Shown: positions 39,080-49,363 of the stretch, one piece after another | How positions within the stretch are numbered: the stretch's first letter is position 1 | How the letters are laid out: each line of letters begins with the position of its first letter | NCBI GenBank assembly: GCA_902574695.1 | Contig: CACGON010000004.1 | Location: 1 to 64,000 of the forward strand | Direction: 5' to 3' | DNA length: 64,000 nucleotides | From: an uncultured Pelagibacteraceae bacterium | GTDB lineage: Bacteria > Pseudomonadota > Alphaproteobacteria > Pelagibacterales > Pelagibacteraceae | Made by a program: the position numbers and the translations under genes | Notes under the pieces: generated by a model | What the model was told of the DNA's origin: nothing | The model's database searches: none | The model's input: only the letters and a program-made list of their open reading frames with translations

Positions 39080-39816
39080 TTTAGAATTTTAATCGCTGCT
39101 TGAGCAGTATCTGTTGAAAAAGATATAAATTTATAATCTTTTTCATCAAAAACTTCAGTCAGTGCTTTATACTCTCCAACATCCCATCCCTCAAAATTAT
39201 AAAGCTCATCAAATAAAATAATTGCTCCATTTATGAGATGGGGCTTTATTGTTTCTAATATAAATTTTGTAGTTTCGTAAGTATCAACATCCATATGAAC
39301 AAAGTTTATTTTGGGTTTTTTTTCATCAATAAAATTAGGAAGTGTTTCATGAATCCATCCTGATATTGGAATAACATTTTTATTTAATTTTGGTATTTTT
39401 TTTTTTAAATCAAAGGTTCCTTTTGTGACTGTGGTACCCAACCAATCCTCCCTAAGTCCTTCAAATGAGTCGAAACCGTAAATATTTTTATTTATTTTTT
39501 GTGAAAAAAAATTTATTGAAGTTCCACTAAATACTCCAAATTCTAAATAGAAATTATTTGGATCTTTATCATTTTCATTTGCCCGATCTATTGCATGATC
39601 TCTTATATTTTCTGAATTTAACAATACAGCAGTTTTAAAATATTTTTTAAAATGCTCATAACAGTTTTTTATTTGCTCATCTTTGTACATGTCGTAGACT
39701 GTGGGACTTAGTTTATAGGTTGGATAAGCGTATTTTTTAAAAACATTAAAAGCTTTTCTTAACTTTTTTAATATTGGCATCAAATAAGCCCTTCTTTTTC
39801 TTTTTAAATTAAACAT
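39076..39816 (-). CDS. TylF/macrocin O-methyltransferase-like SAM methyltransferase
   Basis: NFYLEFGVFSGTSINFFSQKINKNIYGFDSFEGLREDWLG...INFVHMDVDTYETTKFILE...GAIILFDELYNFEGWDVGEYKALTE. Confidence 0.82.
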   Translation of the reverse strand: MFNLKRKRRAYLMPILKKLRKAFNVFKKYAYPTYKLSPTVYDMYKDEQIKNCYEHFKKYFKTAVLLNSENIRDHAIDRANENDKDPNNFYLEFGVFSGTSINFFSQKINKNIYGFDSFEGLREDWLGTTVTKGTFDLKKKIPKLNKNVIPISGWIHETLPNFIDEKKPKINFVHMDVDTYETTKFILETIKPHLINGAIILFDELYNFEGWDVGEYKALTEVFDEKDYKFISFSTDTAQAAIKILN

Positions 39817-39824
39817 ATTTTTTT

Positions 39825-40778
39825 CTAAAATAAATTTCTATTTTCTTTGTACCAATTTATAGTTTTATTAAGCGCTTTATTTATAGTTATACTTTGTTTC
39901 CATCCTAATTCTTTTCGTATTTTATTATCATTAAGTTTTTGAAATTTTAATTCTTTTTTGGATTTATTCAAAATTATAGGCTTTAAATCTCTTCTATTCA
40001 TTAAAGCTAAAATCATGTTTACCAATTTTATTACTGACAAATTATCTTTAGAACCAACATTATAAATTAAAGTATTGGAATTCTTATTTTTTAATTTATT
40101 CATTATCATGAAGTATGCTTTTACTGCATCATCAACGAAAAGGTAATCTCTTATTAATTTTCCTGAGGATCTTATTTTTAATCTTTGATTTTTCATAGTC
40201 GATAGAATTGTTTCTGGAATAATTCTATTTTTATTAAAGTCACCTGGACCAAATAAATTTCCACATCTTACAATAGCAACTTTTAAGTTATATACTTTGC
40301 TGTATGACTGACATATCAAATCTGAACACGTCTTAGATAAATCATAAGGATAAATCGAGTTTAAATTATCATTTTCTAAGTAATTTCTTTTTTTTATTTC
40401 ACCATAAGCCTTATCAGATGAGCTATAAATTAATAAAATCGATGGATCTATTTGCCGAATACATTCAAGAATATTTATTGTGCCCATTATATTATTTTTA
40501 TAAGTTTTAAGTGGATATTTTAGTCCGTCTAAGACTTGTGTTACCGCGCCGGTATGAAATATTACATTTATTTTCTTATTTTTAATTGTTTTTTCTAGAA
40601 AATATTTATTTTGATAATTTCCATAAATAAAACTTATATTCCTTCCCTTAATTAAACTGTTTCTTTTTTTATTTTTAGATCTATCTAAAACAAAGACATT
40701 ATATTTTTTTTTTTTTAAAAAACTTACTAACGGTTTCCCTAATAAACCCAATCCACCAGTTACAAGTATATTTTTCAT
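39825..40778 (-). CDS. NAD-dependent epimerase/dehydratase (CDP-glucose 4,6-dehydratase-like)
   Basis: ILVTGGLGLLGKPLVSFL...HTGAVTQVLDGLKYPLKTYKNNIMGTINILECI...YSSSDKAYGE...YDLSKTCSDLICQSY...VRCGNLFGPGDFNKNRIIPETI. Confidence 0.85.
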   Translation of the reverse strand: MKNILVTGGLGLLGKPLVSFLKKKKYNVFVLDRSKNKKRNSLIKGRNISFIYGNYQNKYFLEKTIKNKKINVIFHTGAVTQVLDGLKYPLKTYKNNIMGTINILECIRQIDPSILLIYSSSDKAYGEIKKRNYLENDNLNSIYPYDLSKTCSDLICQSYSKVYNLKVAIVRCGNLFGPGDFNKNRIIPETILSTMKNQRLKIRSSGKLIRDYLFVDDAVKAYFMIMNKLKNKNSNTLIYNVGSKDNLSVIKLVNMILALMNRRDLKPIILNKSKKELKFQKLNDNKIRKELGWKQSITINKALNKTINWYKENRNLF

Positions 40779-40780
40779 TG

Positions 40781-41542
40781 CTATAAATTTCTTAATTTTT
40801 TTTTTGCTGCAATTAATTCTTTTTTATCATTTATGCTATAAAAATATCCTTTGTGCTCATAGCTTACAAGCAAACCTTTTTTTGTAAGTTTGGGTAAAAA
40901 ACTACTCTCAATTTCTTCATTCGATTTAAATTTTTTAATTAAAGATGAATTTATCAGATAATTTCCAATATTAATTGGATTAGAAAAAACAGGTTTTTCA
41001 AAAAATTCTTTAACAAAACCTTTTTTATTTAAAACCACATGCCCATATTGGGATCTTTTTTTATATATAGTTGCAATAGCTTTTTTTTTCTTAAAATAAA
41101 TATACTTTCTAAAAATTTCCTTGATTTTTATATTAGATAGATCATCACCGTAAACAATTAACAAATCATTATCAAGAATATATTTTAGTGACTTAATAAC
41201 TCTTTTCATCTTATTTGCATTCTTGCCGGCATCAAATAATGAGATATTTATTTTATTTTTTTTCAAATTTATATTCTTAAAGTTTTTATTTAGTAGGTTT
41301 AATTTATATTTTTTAATATTCTTTTTTGAATAAAAAAATTTCTTAAAAAAATTTTTTTTGTATCCTAATGGTAAGATAAAATGATTTAATCCATGTTTAT
41401 TAAGATGTTTAATAATGTGCATAAGAATGTAATCATTATTAAGTTTTGAAAGTTGCTTTGGTGGTTCATTTATTGAAGAAAATCTTGATCCAGAACCCCC
41501 AACTAATAAAATAACTGATATCAGGCTGGTATTTATTTTCAT
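40781..41542 (-). CDS. sugar nucleotidyltransferase (RfbF-like)
   Basis: SVILLVGGSGSRFSSINEPPKQLSKLNNDYILMHIIKHLNKHG...LLIVYGDDLSNI...FFEKPVFSNPINIGNYLI. Confidence 0.8.
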   Translation of the reverse strand: MKINTSLISVILLVGGSGSRFSSINEPPKQLSKLNNDYILMHIIKHLNKHGLNHFILPLGYKKNFFKKFFYSKKNIKKYKLNLLNKNFKNINLKKNKINISLFDAGKNANKMKRVIKSLKYILDNDLLIVYGDDLSNIKIKEIFRKYIYFKKKKAIATIYKKRSQYGHVVLNKKGFVKEFFEKPVFSNPINIGNYLINSSLIKKFKSNEEIESSFLPKLTKKGLLVSYEHKGYFYSINDKKELIAAKKKLRNL

Positions 41543-41626
41543 AAATTATTGGGTTACCATATATTATATGCTAAGTAAAACATGATTAATAATTTAATTT
41601 TTAGGAATTTACTATATTAATAATTA

Positions 41627-42658
41627 ATGTCTAAAAATTTGGCAATCACAGTACTCACCTGGAATGACTGGCAAAATACAATTAAATGTCTCGAAAGTAT
41701 TTATCAGAGTACGTTTAACAATTTTGATATTATATTAGTAAATAACAATTCAGAGGAAATTCATCTTAAAAAAATCTTTGATTGGTCAAAGAATAATATA
41801 AAAATTGAAGATGAGGAAATAACTTATAATCCAAATAAAAAAATAGAAATAATTAAAGTTGAAAAAAGTACAATTATAAAAAATAAGGGAAAAAAGGTAA
41901 TTTATTTAATTGATAGTAAAGAAATTAAAAATGAAAGATGGGCTGTAAACTTAGGTTGTACTGCAGGTTTAAACTTGGGTTATCAATTTTCATTAAATCA
42001 AGATTATGATTATATTGCACGTATTGATTGTGATTTTATAATCACTAAAAATTATTTGGAAAACATAGTCAAGACATTAGATGGTGATACAAGTATTGTT
42101 GCTGCTTCCCCAAAAATAATTCACGGGGGTTTAAAAAATACTATTTGGTATTGTGGATGGTACAGGAGTTGGGGATTTTTAAAGTTTCATAAAATGATGA
42201 ATTTAAAAAAAAATAGGATAATAGATCACCCATCCTATAAAGGAATAAAAGATACAGATGTAGTGTCAGGCTGCTGCTCTATCTATAAAGCAGATGCTCT
42301 TAAACTATCAGGTTTAGGAGACGAAATATTTTTTTTTGGGCCTGAAGATTTTGATTTATCTTTTAGATTAAAAAAATACGGAAGACTGGTTGTCAATTTA
42401 GATGTTAAAACTTTTCACATGCTCACTCAAAGCTCAAAAGTCTCAGGTTGGCTATCTAGAAGTTACTATGAAGCTAAAGGTTTTTTGATTCTAATAAAAA
42501 AAAAGGGAGATTTATTAGATAAAGTAATAGGTTACTCTTATTTTGTTTTAAGAATACCTTATTATTTAATACTACTTGCTTTGAAAAAAAGAGAAAAAGA
42601 TAGAGTTTATGGTTATTGTCTTGGGTGTTATGATTTTTTTTTAAACAAAAAATTATAA
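41627..42658 (+). CDS. glycosyltransferase family 2
   Basis: NLAITVLTWNDWQNTIKCLESIYQSTFNNFDIILVNNNS...DYIARIDCDFIITKNYLENI...VVSGCCSIYKADALKLSGLGDEIFFFGPEDFDLSFRLKKYG. Confidence 0.9.
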   Translation: MSKNLAITVLTWNDWQNTIKCLESIYQSTFNNFDIILVNNNSEEIHLKKIFDWSKNNIKIEDEEITYNPNKKIEIIKVEKSTIIKNKGKKVIYLIDSKEIKNERWAVNLGCTAGLNLGYQFSLNQDYDYIARIDCDFIITKNYLENIVKTLDGDTSIVAASPKIIHGGLKNTIWYCGWYRSWGFLKFHKMMNLKKNRIIDHPSYKGIKDTDVVSGCCSIYKADALKLSGLGDEIFFFGPEDFDLSFRLKKYGRLVVNLDVKTFHMLTQSSKVSGWLSRSYYEAKGFLILIKKKGDLLDKVIGYSYFVLRIPYYLILLALKKREKDRVYGYCLGCYDFFLNKKL

Positions 42659-42666
42659 AAATTTTT

Positions 42667-42752
42667 TGGTGCGGTCGGAGAGACTCGAACTCTCATGAGC
42701 TAGGCTCACACGGCCCTCAACCGTGCCTGTCTACCAATTTCAGCACGACCGC
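42667..42752 (-). tRNA. tRNA-Leu (anticodon GAG), encoded CCA
   Basis: Reverse complement GCGGTCGTGCTGAAATTGGTAGACAGGCACGGTTGAGGGCCGTG...AGTTCGAGTCTCTCCGACCGCACCA; 7-bp acceptor stem, long variable arm, loop TTGAGGG. Confidence 0.95.
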
Positions 42753-42794
42753 TTATTATGCGGCAGAATAAGTGAATGACAATTATGTTTCAAG

Positions 42795-43799
42795 TTGATA
42801 CATTTAATTATGGAATTTAACTCTGAGATAAAAAAAGCAACTGACCCTATTTATCAAAAAATATCAAAAATAATGCCTCAAATAGAGTGGTCTACACATG
42901 CTCCTTACATTTATGAGATAAATAAATTAAAGAAAGAAAAGAATGCTGTGATACTTGCTCATAATTATCAAACGCCGGAAATATATCATGGTATATCAGA
43001 TTTTTCAGCTGACTCCCTTGCATTGGCTGTAGAGGCTGCAAAAACAAGAGCTGATATTATAGTAATGTGTGGAGTACACTTCATGGCTGAGACTGCAAAA
43101 TTAATGAGTCCGGATAAAAAAGTTCTCCTTCCAGATATGCTTGCTGGTTGCTCATTGTCATCCTCAATAACTGGAGAGGATGTGAGGAAGCTTAAAAAAA
43201 AATATCCTGGCGTTCCTGTTGTGTCATATGTAAATACATCTGCTGATGTCAAAGCTGAAACTGATGTTTGTTGCACTTCTGCAAATGCAGTCAAAATTGT
43301 TAATTCTTTGGGTATGAAGAAAGTAATTTTTTTACCTGATGATTATTTGGCTAAATACGTCGCTTCTCAAACAGATGTTGAAATTATTTCTTGGAAAGGA
43401 ACATGCGAGGTTCACGAACAATTTAATGATGAAGAGATAAACGAAATTAGAAAAAATAATCCTGGAATTAAAATTATAGCTCATCCTGAATGTCCACCAG
43501 ATGTTATTGAAGCAAGTGATTTTGCAGGTTCAACTAGTGGTATGATTAAATATGTAAAAGATAATCAGCCAGAAAAAGTAATGATGGTTACTGAGTGCTC
43601 AATGAGTGATAATGTTCAAATTGATAATCCTAATGTTCAATTTATAAGACCATGTAATTTATGTCCACACATGAAAAGAATAACTCTTCCAAAAGTTTTA
43701 GATTGCCTTAAAAATGAAACTAATGAGATATTGATGAGTAAAGAGACTATTGAAAAAGCAAAAAAATCAGTAGAGAAAATGGCAGAGATCGGCAGATAA
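42795..43799 (+). CDS. nadA: quinolinate synthase A
   Basis: NAVILAHNYQTPEIYHGISDFSADSLALAVEA...VMCGVHFMAETAKLMSPDKKVLLPDMLAGCSL...CNLCPHMKRI; true start may be the internal ATG at 42810. Confidence 0.96.
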   Translation: MIHLIMEFNSEIKKATDPIYQKISKIMPQIEWSTHAPYIYEINKLKKEKNAVILAHNYQTPEIYHGISDFSADSLALAVEAAKTRADIIVMCGVHFMAETAKLMSPDKKVLLPDMLAGCSLSSSITGEDVRKLKKKYPGVPVVSYVNTSADVKAETDVCCTSANAVKIVNSLGMKKVIFLPDDYLAKYVASQTDVEIISWKGTCEVHEQFNDEEINEIRKNNPGIKIIAHPECPPDVIEASDFAGSTSGMIKYVKDNQPEKVMMVTECSMSDNVQIDNPNVQFIRPCNLCPHMKRITLPKVLDCLKNETNEILMSKETIEKAKKSVEKMAEIGR

Positions 43800-43804
43800 A
43801 TTCT

Positions 43805-44632
43805 GTGTCTAAAATAAAATTATCAAAAAAATATATTTATAAAATTTGCAAAGAGGCATTAAAAGAAGACCTTCACCCCTATGGAGATATAACATCAAAA
43901 CTTTTAAATAATAAAGATAAAATAAAAGCAAAGATAATATCCAATTCAGATGGTATAATTGGTGGTTTAGATTTAGCGAAACAAACATTTAAAATAGTTG
44001 ATAAAAAAATTTTATTCAAAACTAAAAAAAAAGAAGGTTCAAAAATTAAAAATAAGCAAATAATTGTAGAAATTAAAGGCAATGCTAAAAATATATTAAC
44101 CGCAGAAAGAGTAGCCCTAAATTTTTTATCACATGTTTCGGGTATAGCTACTCAAACTTATAAATTTGTAAAGAAAGTTGGAAAAAATACTAAAATTTGC
44201 TGTACCAGAAAAACCATACCTGGACTAAGGATTATTCAAAAATATGGGGTGAACCTTGGTGGTGGTCACAACCATCGTTTTAATTTAAGTGACGAATATT
44301 TAATTAAAGACAATCATATAGCAAATTCAAATTTAAGAAATTTAGTTATAAAAGCAAAAAAAAATAGTAAAAAAATTACTGTAGAGATAGATAATTTGAG
44401 TCAATTAAAAAAAATAATAGATTTAAAATTTAATACTGTTTTATTTGATAATATGAGTATTAAAAATTTAAAAAAAGGAGTTCGATTAGTGGGAAATAAG
44501 TATGAGACTGAAGCATCTGGAAATGTTAATTTAAAAAATATAAGAAAAATAGCATCAACTGGTATAAATAGAATTTCTATTGGGCGTCTAACACATAGTG
44601 TTTCCGCAATAGATTTAAAATTAGAAATTTAA
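43805..44632 (+). CDS. nadC: nicotinate-nucleotide pyrophosphorylase (GTG start)
   Basis: GDITSKLL, NFLSHVSGIATQTYKFV, CTRKTIPGLRIIQKYGVNLGGGHNHRFNLSDEYLIKDNHI. Confidence 0.95.
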   Translation: MSKIKLSKKYIYKICKEALKEDLHPYGDITSKLLNNKDKIKAKIISNSDGIIGGLDLAKQTFKIVDKKILFKTKKKEGSKIKNKQIIVEIKGNAKNILTAERVALNFLSHVSGIATQTYKFVKKVGKNTKICCTRKTIPGLRIIQKYGVNLGGGHNHRFNLSDEYLIKDNHIANSNLRNLVIKAKKNSKKITVEIDNLSQLKKIIDLKFNTVLFDNMSIKNLKKGVRLVGNKYETEASGNVNLKNIRKIASTGINRISIGRLTHSVSAIDLKLEI

Positions 44633-44633
44633 A

Positions 44634-47291
44634 TTATTTTTTTAATTGTGCTTGAGCTGCTGCAAGTCTTGCAATAGGAACTCTATAAGGTGAACAGGAA
44701 ACATAATTAAGACCTGTGTCTGAGCAAAATTTGATACTTTTTGGATCCCCACCATGCTCTCCACAAATTCCCAATTTAAGTTTTCTATTTTGCTTTCTCC
44801 CTTTTAATGTAGCAATTTCAATTAAATCTCCCACACCTTCATCTATTGATATAAATGGATCAATATCAAATATTCTATTTTCAATATAATCATTTAAAAA
44901 TTTACCACTATCATCCCTGCTGATACCAAATGTAGTTTGCGTTAAATCATTAGTTCCAAAACTAAAAAAGTCAGCATGTTTAGCTATGTCTTTAGCTTTT
45001 ATCGCAGCTCTCGGTAATTCTATCATTGTGCCAACTAAGTAATCTATTTTTGTTTTATTTTCTGTTTTTACTTGATTGGCAACTTTGTTAACTAAATTTT
45101 TCATTATTTCTATTTCAGCTTCAGTTGAAACTAAAGGAATCATGATTTCTGGAATAATTGATTTAATCTTTTTATTCTTGCATTCAATCAGGGCTTCAAA
45201 AATTGCTCTACATTGCATTTCATAAATTTCAGGAAAAGAAATAGCTAATCTACATCCTCTATGCCCCAACATTGGATTATGTTCATGTAACTCGCCTATA
45301 CGTGACTCAATCTCTGAAACCGTTAAGCCAAGGGCATCAGAAACATCTTTTATCTCTTTTTCATTTTTTGGTAAAAACTCATGTAATGGAGGATCCAAAA
45401 GTCTAACTGTGACTGGGAGACCATTCATTATTTTAAATATTTCTATAAAATCTTTCTTTTGATGAGGAAGTAGTTTAGCAAGAGCTTTACTTCTATCATT
45501 TATTGTTTTAGACAATATCATTTCCCTAACAGACATAATTCTGTCTTCGTCAAAAAACATATGCTCTGTTCTGCATAGTCCTATACCTTCTGCCCCAAAG
45601 ACTCTAGCAGTTTTAGTATCTATTGGTGTTTCTGAATTTGTTCTTACTTTAAGTTTTCTAAAACCATCAGCCCAACTCATTAATTTTGAAAAGTCACCTG
45701 ATATTTCTGGTTTTACTGTTTGAACTTCTCCCAATATTATTCTTCCGGAAGAACCATCAATAGTAATTATCTCACCTTCTTTAACTTGAAATTGATCAGT
45801 TTTGAATAATTTATTTTCGTAATCTATGTTAATTTCACTTGATCCAGAAACGCACGGTCTTCCCATACCTCTTGCAACAACCGCTGCATGACTTGTCATT
45901 CCTCCCCTAGACGTTAAAATTCCTTTAGCTGCATGCATTCCATGTATGTCTTCTGGTGATGTTTCAACTCTAACTAAAATAGTATTTTGCATCATACCAT
46001 TAAGTCTTTCGGCCTCTTCTGATGAGAAGACTACCTTTCCACTAACTGCGCCTGGAGATGCAGGTAATCCTTTTGCTATTACTTTTATATCTGTTTTCTC
46101 ATCTAAAGTTGGATGAAGAAGTGTATCCAAAGAGTTTGGATCAATTCTTAAAATAGCTTCTTTTCTGGAAATTAATTTTTCTTTTACCATATCTACTGCA
46201 ATTTTAACTGCTGACTTTGCAGTCCTTTTTCCTGATCTTGTTTGTAACATCCACAATTTTTTATTTTCAACCGTAAATTCAACATCTTGCATGTCTTTAA
46301 AATATTTTTCTAAGGTACGAAGAATTTTTTTTAATTTTTTAAAAATTTCAGGCATTGCCTCTTCCATAGATAATTCTTTAACACCGGCATATGATCTAGC
46401 TTTCTTTGTTAAATATTGCGGAGTTCTTGTGCCAGCAACTACATCCTCTCCCTGCGCATTAATTAAATACTCACCGTAGATTTCATTTTTGCCATTTGCT
46501 GGATTTCTAGTAAAAACTACTCCAGTCGCACAATCATTTCCCATGTTGCCAAAAACCATCGATTGAACATTTACTGCTGTTCCCCATTCAAGCGGAATTT
46601 GATTTATTTTTCTGTAAACCTTGGCTCTATGACTCTCCCATGATAAAAAAACAGCGCTTATAGCACCATACAATTGATCAAATACATTTTGAGGAAATTC
46701 TTTTTTTGTTTTCTCTTTTACAACATTTTTAAAATCTCCAATTAAAGCGTCCCAATCATTTTCGTCAAGGTCAGTATCTAACAATACCCCTTTTGTTAAT
46801 TTATAATTTTCAATTAACTCTTCGAAGTTATAACTATCAACATTTAAAACTACGGTACTATACATCTGTATAAATCTTCTATAACTGTCTTTTGCAAAAC
46901 GCATATTTGAAGTTTTTTTTGCTAATGCAAAAACTGTTTTATCATTTAAACCGAGGTTTAAAATCGTATCCATCATACCGGGCATAGAAACTCTTGCTCC
47001 AGACCTCACAGATACCAATAAAGGATTATTTAAATCTCCAAATTTTTTACCAGACTCTTTTTCAATATTTTTTAGTTCTGCATTAATATCTTTTAATATT
47101 TTCTTATCTAATTTTTTTTTATTCTTATAAAAAATTTCGCAAACTTTTGTGGAAATCGTAAATCCAGGAGGAACTGGTAAACCCATTTTTCCCATTAAAG
47201 CTAGGTTCGCACCTTTGCCCCCTAAAAAGTTTTTAGGATTTTTTATTTTTTTTGTATATTTAGATTTAAAATTTAATACTAGTTTGTTCAC
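44634..47291 (-). CDS. ppdK: pyruvate, phosphate dikinase
   Basis: GGKGANLALMGKMGLPVPPGFTIST, LTSRGGMTSHAAVVARGMGRPCVSG, GFGAEGIGLCRTEHMFF-like, FSFGTNDLTQTTFG. Confidence 0.97.
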   Translation of the reverse strand: MNKLVLNFKSKYTKKIKNPKNFLGGKGANLALMGKMGLPVPPGFTISTKVCEIFYKNKKKLDKKILKDINAELKNIEKESGKKFGDLNNPLLVSVRSGARVSMPGMMDTILNLGLNDKTVFALAKKTSNMRFAKDSYRRFIQMYSTVVLNVDSYNFEELIENYKLTKGVLLDTDLDENDWDALIGDFKNVVKEKTKKEFPQNVFDQLYGAISAVFLSWESHRAKVYRKINQIPLEWGTAVNVQSMVFGNMGNDCATGVVFTRNPANGKNEIYGEYLINAQGEDVVAGTRTPQYLTKKARSYAGVKELSMEEAMPEIFKKLKKILRTLEKYFKDMQDVEFTVENKKLWMLQTRSGKRTAKSAVKIAVDMVKEKLISRKEAILRIDPNSLDTLLHPTLDEKTDIKVIAKGLPASPGAVSGKVVFSSEEAERLNGMMQNTILVRVETSPEDIHGMHAAKGILTSRGGMTSHAAVVARGMGRPCVSGSSEINIDYENKLFKTDQFQVKEGEIITIDGSSGRIILGEVQTVKPEISGDFSKLMSWADGFRKLKVRTNSETPIDTKTARVFGAEGIGLCRTEHMFFDEDRIMSVREMILSKTINDRSKALAKLLPHQKKDFIEIFKIMNGLPVTVRLLDPPLHEFLPKNEKEIKDVSDALGLTVSEIESRIGELHEHNPMLGHRGCRLAISFPEIYEMQCRAIFEALIECKNKKIKSIIPEIMIPLVSTEAEIEIMKNLVNKVANQVKTENKTKIDYLVGTMIELPRAAIKAKDIAKHADFFSFGTNDLTQTTFGISRDDSGKFLNDYIENRIFDIDPFISIDEGVGDLIEIATLKGRKQNRKLKLGICGEHGGDPKSIKFCSDTGLNYVSCSPYRVPIARLAAAQAQLKK

Positions 47292-49363
47292 TTCACGCTT
47301 TCAATTTTAGAAAAATTTATATAATTTTCGAACGTTTTACATAACATTTGTATAAGTTCCAAACGATTTTTTCTAATTGATAAATCCTGATCATTCACAA
47401 TAATATTATCAAAAAACTCAAAAACCGGCTTTTTGATAGATGCTAGATTTTTAAGTGTTTCATTATAATCTTCATCATCATCTCGGCTAATGTTTAAAAA
47501 GTATTTTCTTAATTCTTTAATTTTTTTATATAGATTTTTTTCGTACTCACTTTTAAATATTCCTGGATCAGTTGATTCTGAAAGTTTAATTTCTTGTGTT
47601 TTTGTTTCATTCTCTAAGATATTTGATGATCTTTTATAACTTGAAATTACATCTTGGCCTAAATCTAAATTAATAATTTTATTTATCGCAAAAGATTTTC
47701 TAAAAATTTTATTTAAATTATCTATACCAAAGCTTGATAGTCCTGAATTAATAATATCTCCTCTAATATTCTTTTCTTTCATGTAATATTTTAATCTCTC
47801 TAACAAAAAATCAGACAATTCTTTTAAAACTATCTTGCTTTCAAATTTAAAACCTTGATCTTGATAAAGTAACAAAGAATAATTAATTAAATCTTTAATT
47901 TTAAATTCTTTGTTATTTTCTACTATCAATCTAACAATTCCTAATGCTGCTCTTCTTAATGCAAAAGGATCTTTAGAGCTTGTAGGTTTAAATTTAATTC
48001 CAAAAAAACCCACTAAAGTATCTAATTTATCTGTCAAAGATAAAGCTAAACTGAAAGATTTTTTAGGAGTTTTACTTTCAAGTCCACTAGGTAAATAATG
48101 CTCTCTAACCGCTAAAGCTACATCCTTTTCAAAACCCTGCTCCTCTGCAAAATATCCCCCCATTATGCCTTGGAGCTCAGGAAATTCCCCAACTAAATCT
48201 GAAGTTAAATCAACTTTACAAATTGAGCTGGATAGTTCCATTTTCTCCTTACTTATCAACAATTGATCTGAAACAATAGCTCCAAGTTTCCTCATTCTTT
48301 GAATTTTATCAAAATAAGTTCCTAGACCTTTAAAATAATTTACATTTTTTAGCTTAGATATTTGCTTAACAAGGTTTTGAGATTTATTTTTATTCCAGAA
48401 AAACTCTGCATCATTTAACCTTGCCTCTACAACTCTTTCATTGCCAAGCTTTATAAGTCCTTTTTTATCTTCGTTATTTGCAACAACTAAAAATTCATTA
48501 GAAATATTATTTTTATTATCAAAAGTAGGAAAATATTTTTGATGATATTGCATTGTAATAATGAGTATTTCTTTGGGTATTTTTAAAAATTTTCTATCAA
48601 ACTTACATGATAAGATTTTTGGTTGATCAACTAAGTCAGTTACCTCTTGTAAAAGTTTTTCATCAATTTCTATCTTTAAATTCTTTTTATTAGAATGCTT
48701 TATAAGCTCCCCCCTAATAAATTCTTTTCTTTCACTGTGATCAATAATTATTCCACTTTTTTTAAAATAATATGAGTAGTTTTTAAAGTTTTTAAAAGCT
48801 TTTTTTTTATCTTCAAATTCTTTATCCAAAAAAGTACAATTAGAACTCTCAATATGATGAAATTTAAAATCTAGTGTTTTATTTTCAAAAGTCGCTAAAA
48901 TAGATTTTAATGGTCTTCCCCAATTTAGATCGTAATCTGCCCATTTCATTGATTTCTTCCACTGAATATTATTGAGAGCAAAAGGGATATTTTTTACCAA
49001 AAAATCGTGGGTCAAGAATTTTTTCTCTGGTTTTTTATAAAAATAAAATTCTCCTTTTTCTGTCTCTTTCTTAAAAATTTGTTCTTTAGTAAAATTGTTT
49101 GACCTTAAGAATCCTTCAATAGCTTTATCATCTGCCTTTGTGCTGGGACCTCTAACTTCCTCCTCTTTTTCTATAATTTTACTGGGCAGACCTTCGAATA
49201 AAATAATAAGTCTGTTAGGAACAGAATAACTATGACTTTTTTTAAAAAGAATATTTTTATTTTCAAATAATTTAATGAAGTTTTCTAAAAGATTTTGCCT
49301 AGCAAATTTTTGTAAATTTGCAGGAATTTCTTCACTAAAAATCTCTAAAAAAAATTCAGACAT
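47288..49363 (-). CDS. glyS: glycyl-tRNA synthetase beta subunit
   Basis: FFLEIFSEEIPANLQKFARQNL, KSMKWADYDLNWGRPLKSI, PKILSCKFDRKFLKIPKEILIITMQYHQKYFPTFD. Confidence 0.95.
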   Translation of the reverse strand: MSEFFLEIFSEEIPANLQKFARQNLLENFIKLFENKNILFKKSHSYSVPNRLIILFEGLPSKIIEKEEEVRGPSTKADDKAIEGFLRSNNFTKEQIFKKETEKGEFYFYKKPEKKFLTHDFLVKNIPFALNNIQWKKSMKWADYDLNWGRPLKSILATFENKTLDFKFHHIESSNCTFLDKEFEDKKKAFKNFKNYSYYFKKSGIIIDHSERKEFIRGELIKHSNKKNLKIEIDEKLLQEVTDLVDQPKILSCKFDRKFLKIPKEILIITMQYHQKYFPTFDNKNNISNEFLVVANNEDKKGLIKLGNERVVEARLNDAEFFWNKNKSQNLVKQISKLKNVNYFKGLGTYFDKIQRMRKLGAIVSDQLLISKEKMELSSSICKVDLTSDLVGEFPELQGIMGGYFAEEQGFEKDVALAVREHYLPSGLESKTPKKSFSLALSLTDKLDTLVGFFGIKFKPTSSKDPFALRRAALGIVRLIVENNKEFKIKDLINYSLLLYQDQGFKFESKIVLKELSDFLLERLKYYMKEKNIRGDIINSGLSSFGIDNLNKIFRKSFAINKIINLDLGQDVISSYKRSSNILENETKTQEIKLSESTDPGIFKSEYEKNLYKKIKELRKYFLNISRDDDEDYNETLKNLASIKKPVFEFFDNIIVNDQDLSIRKNRLELIQMLCKTFENYINFSKIESVK

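Noticed and set aside
42986-43294. 102-aa ORF antisense to nadA
   Set aside because: Opposite conserved nadA coding sequence; no independent evidence.
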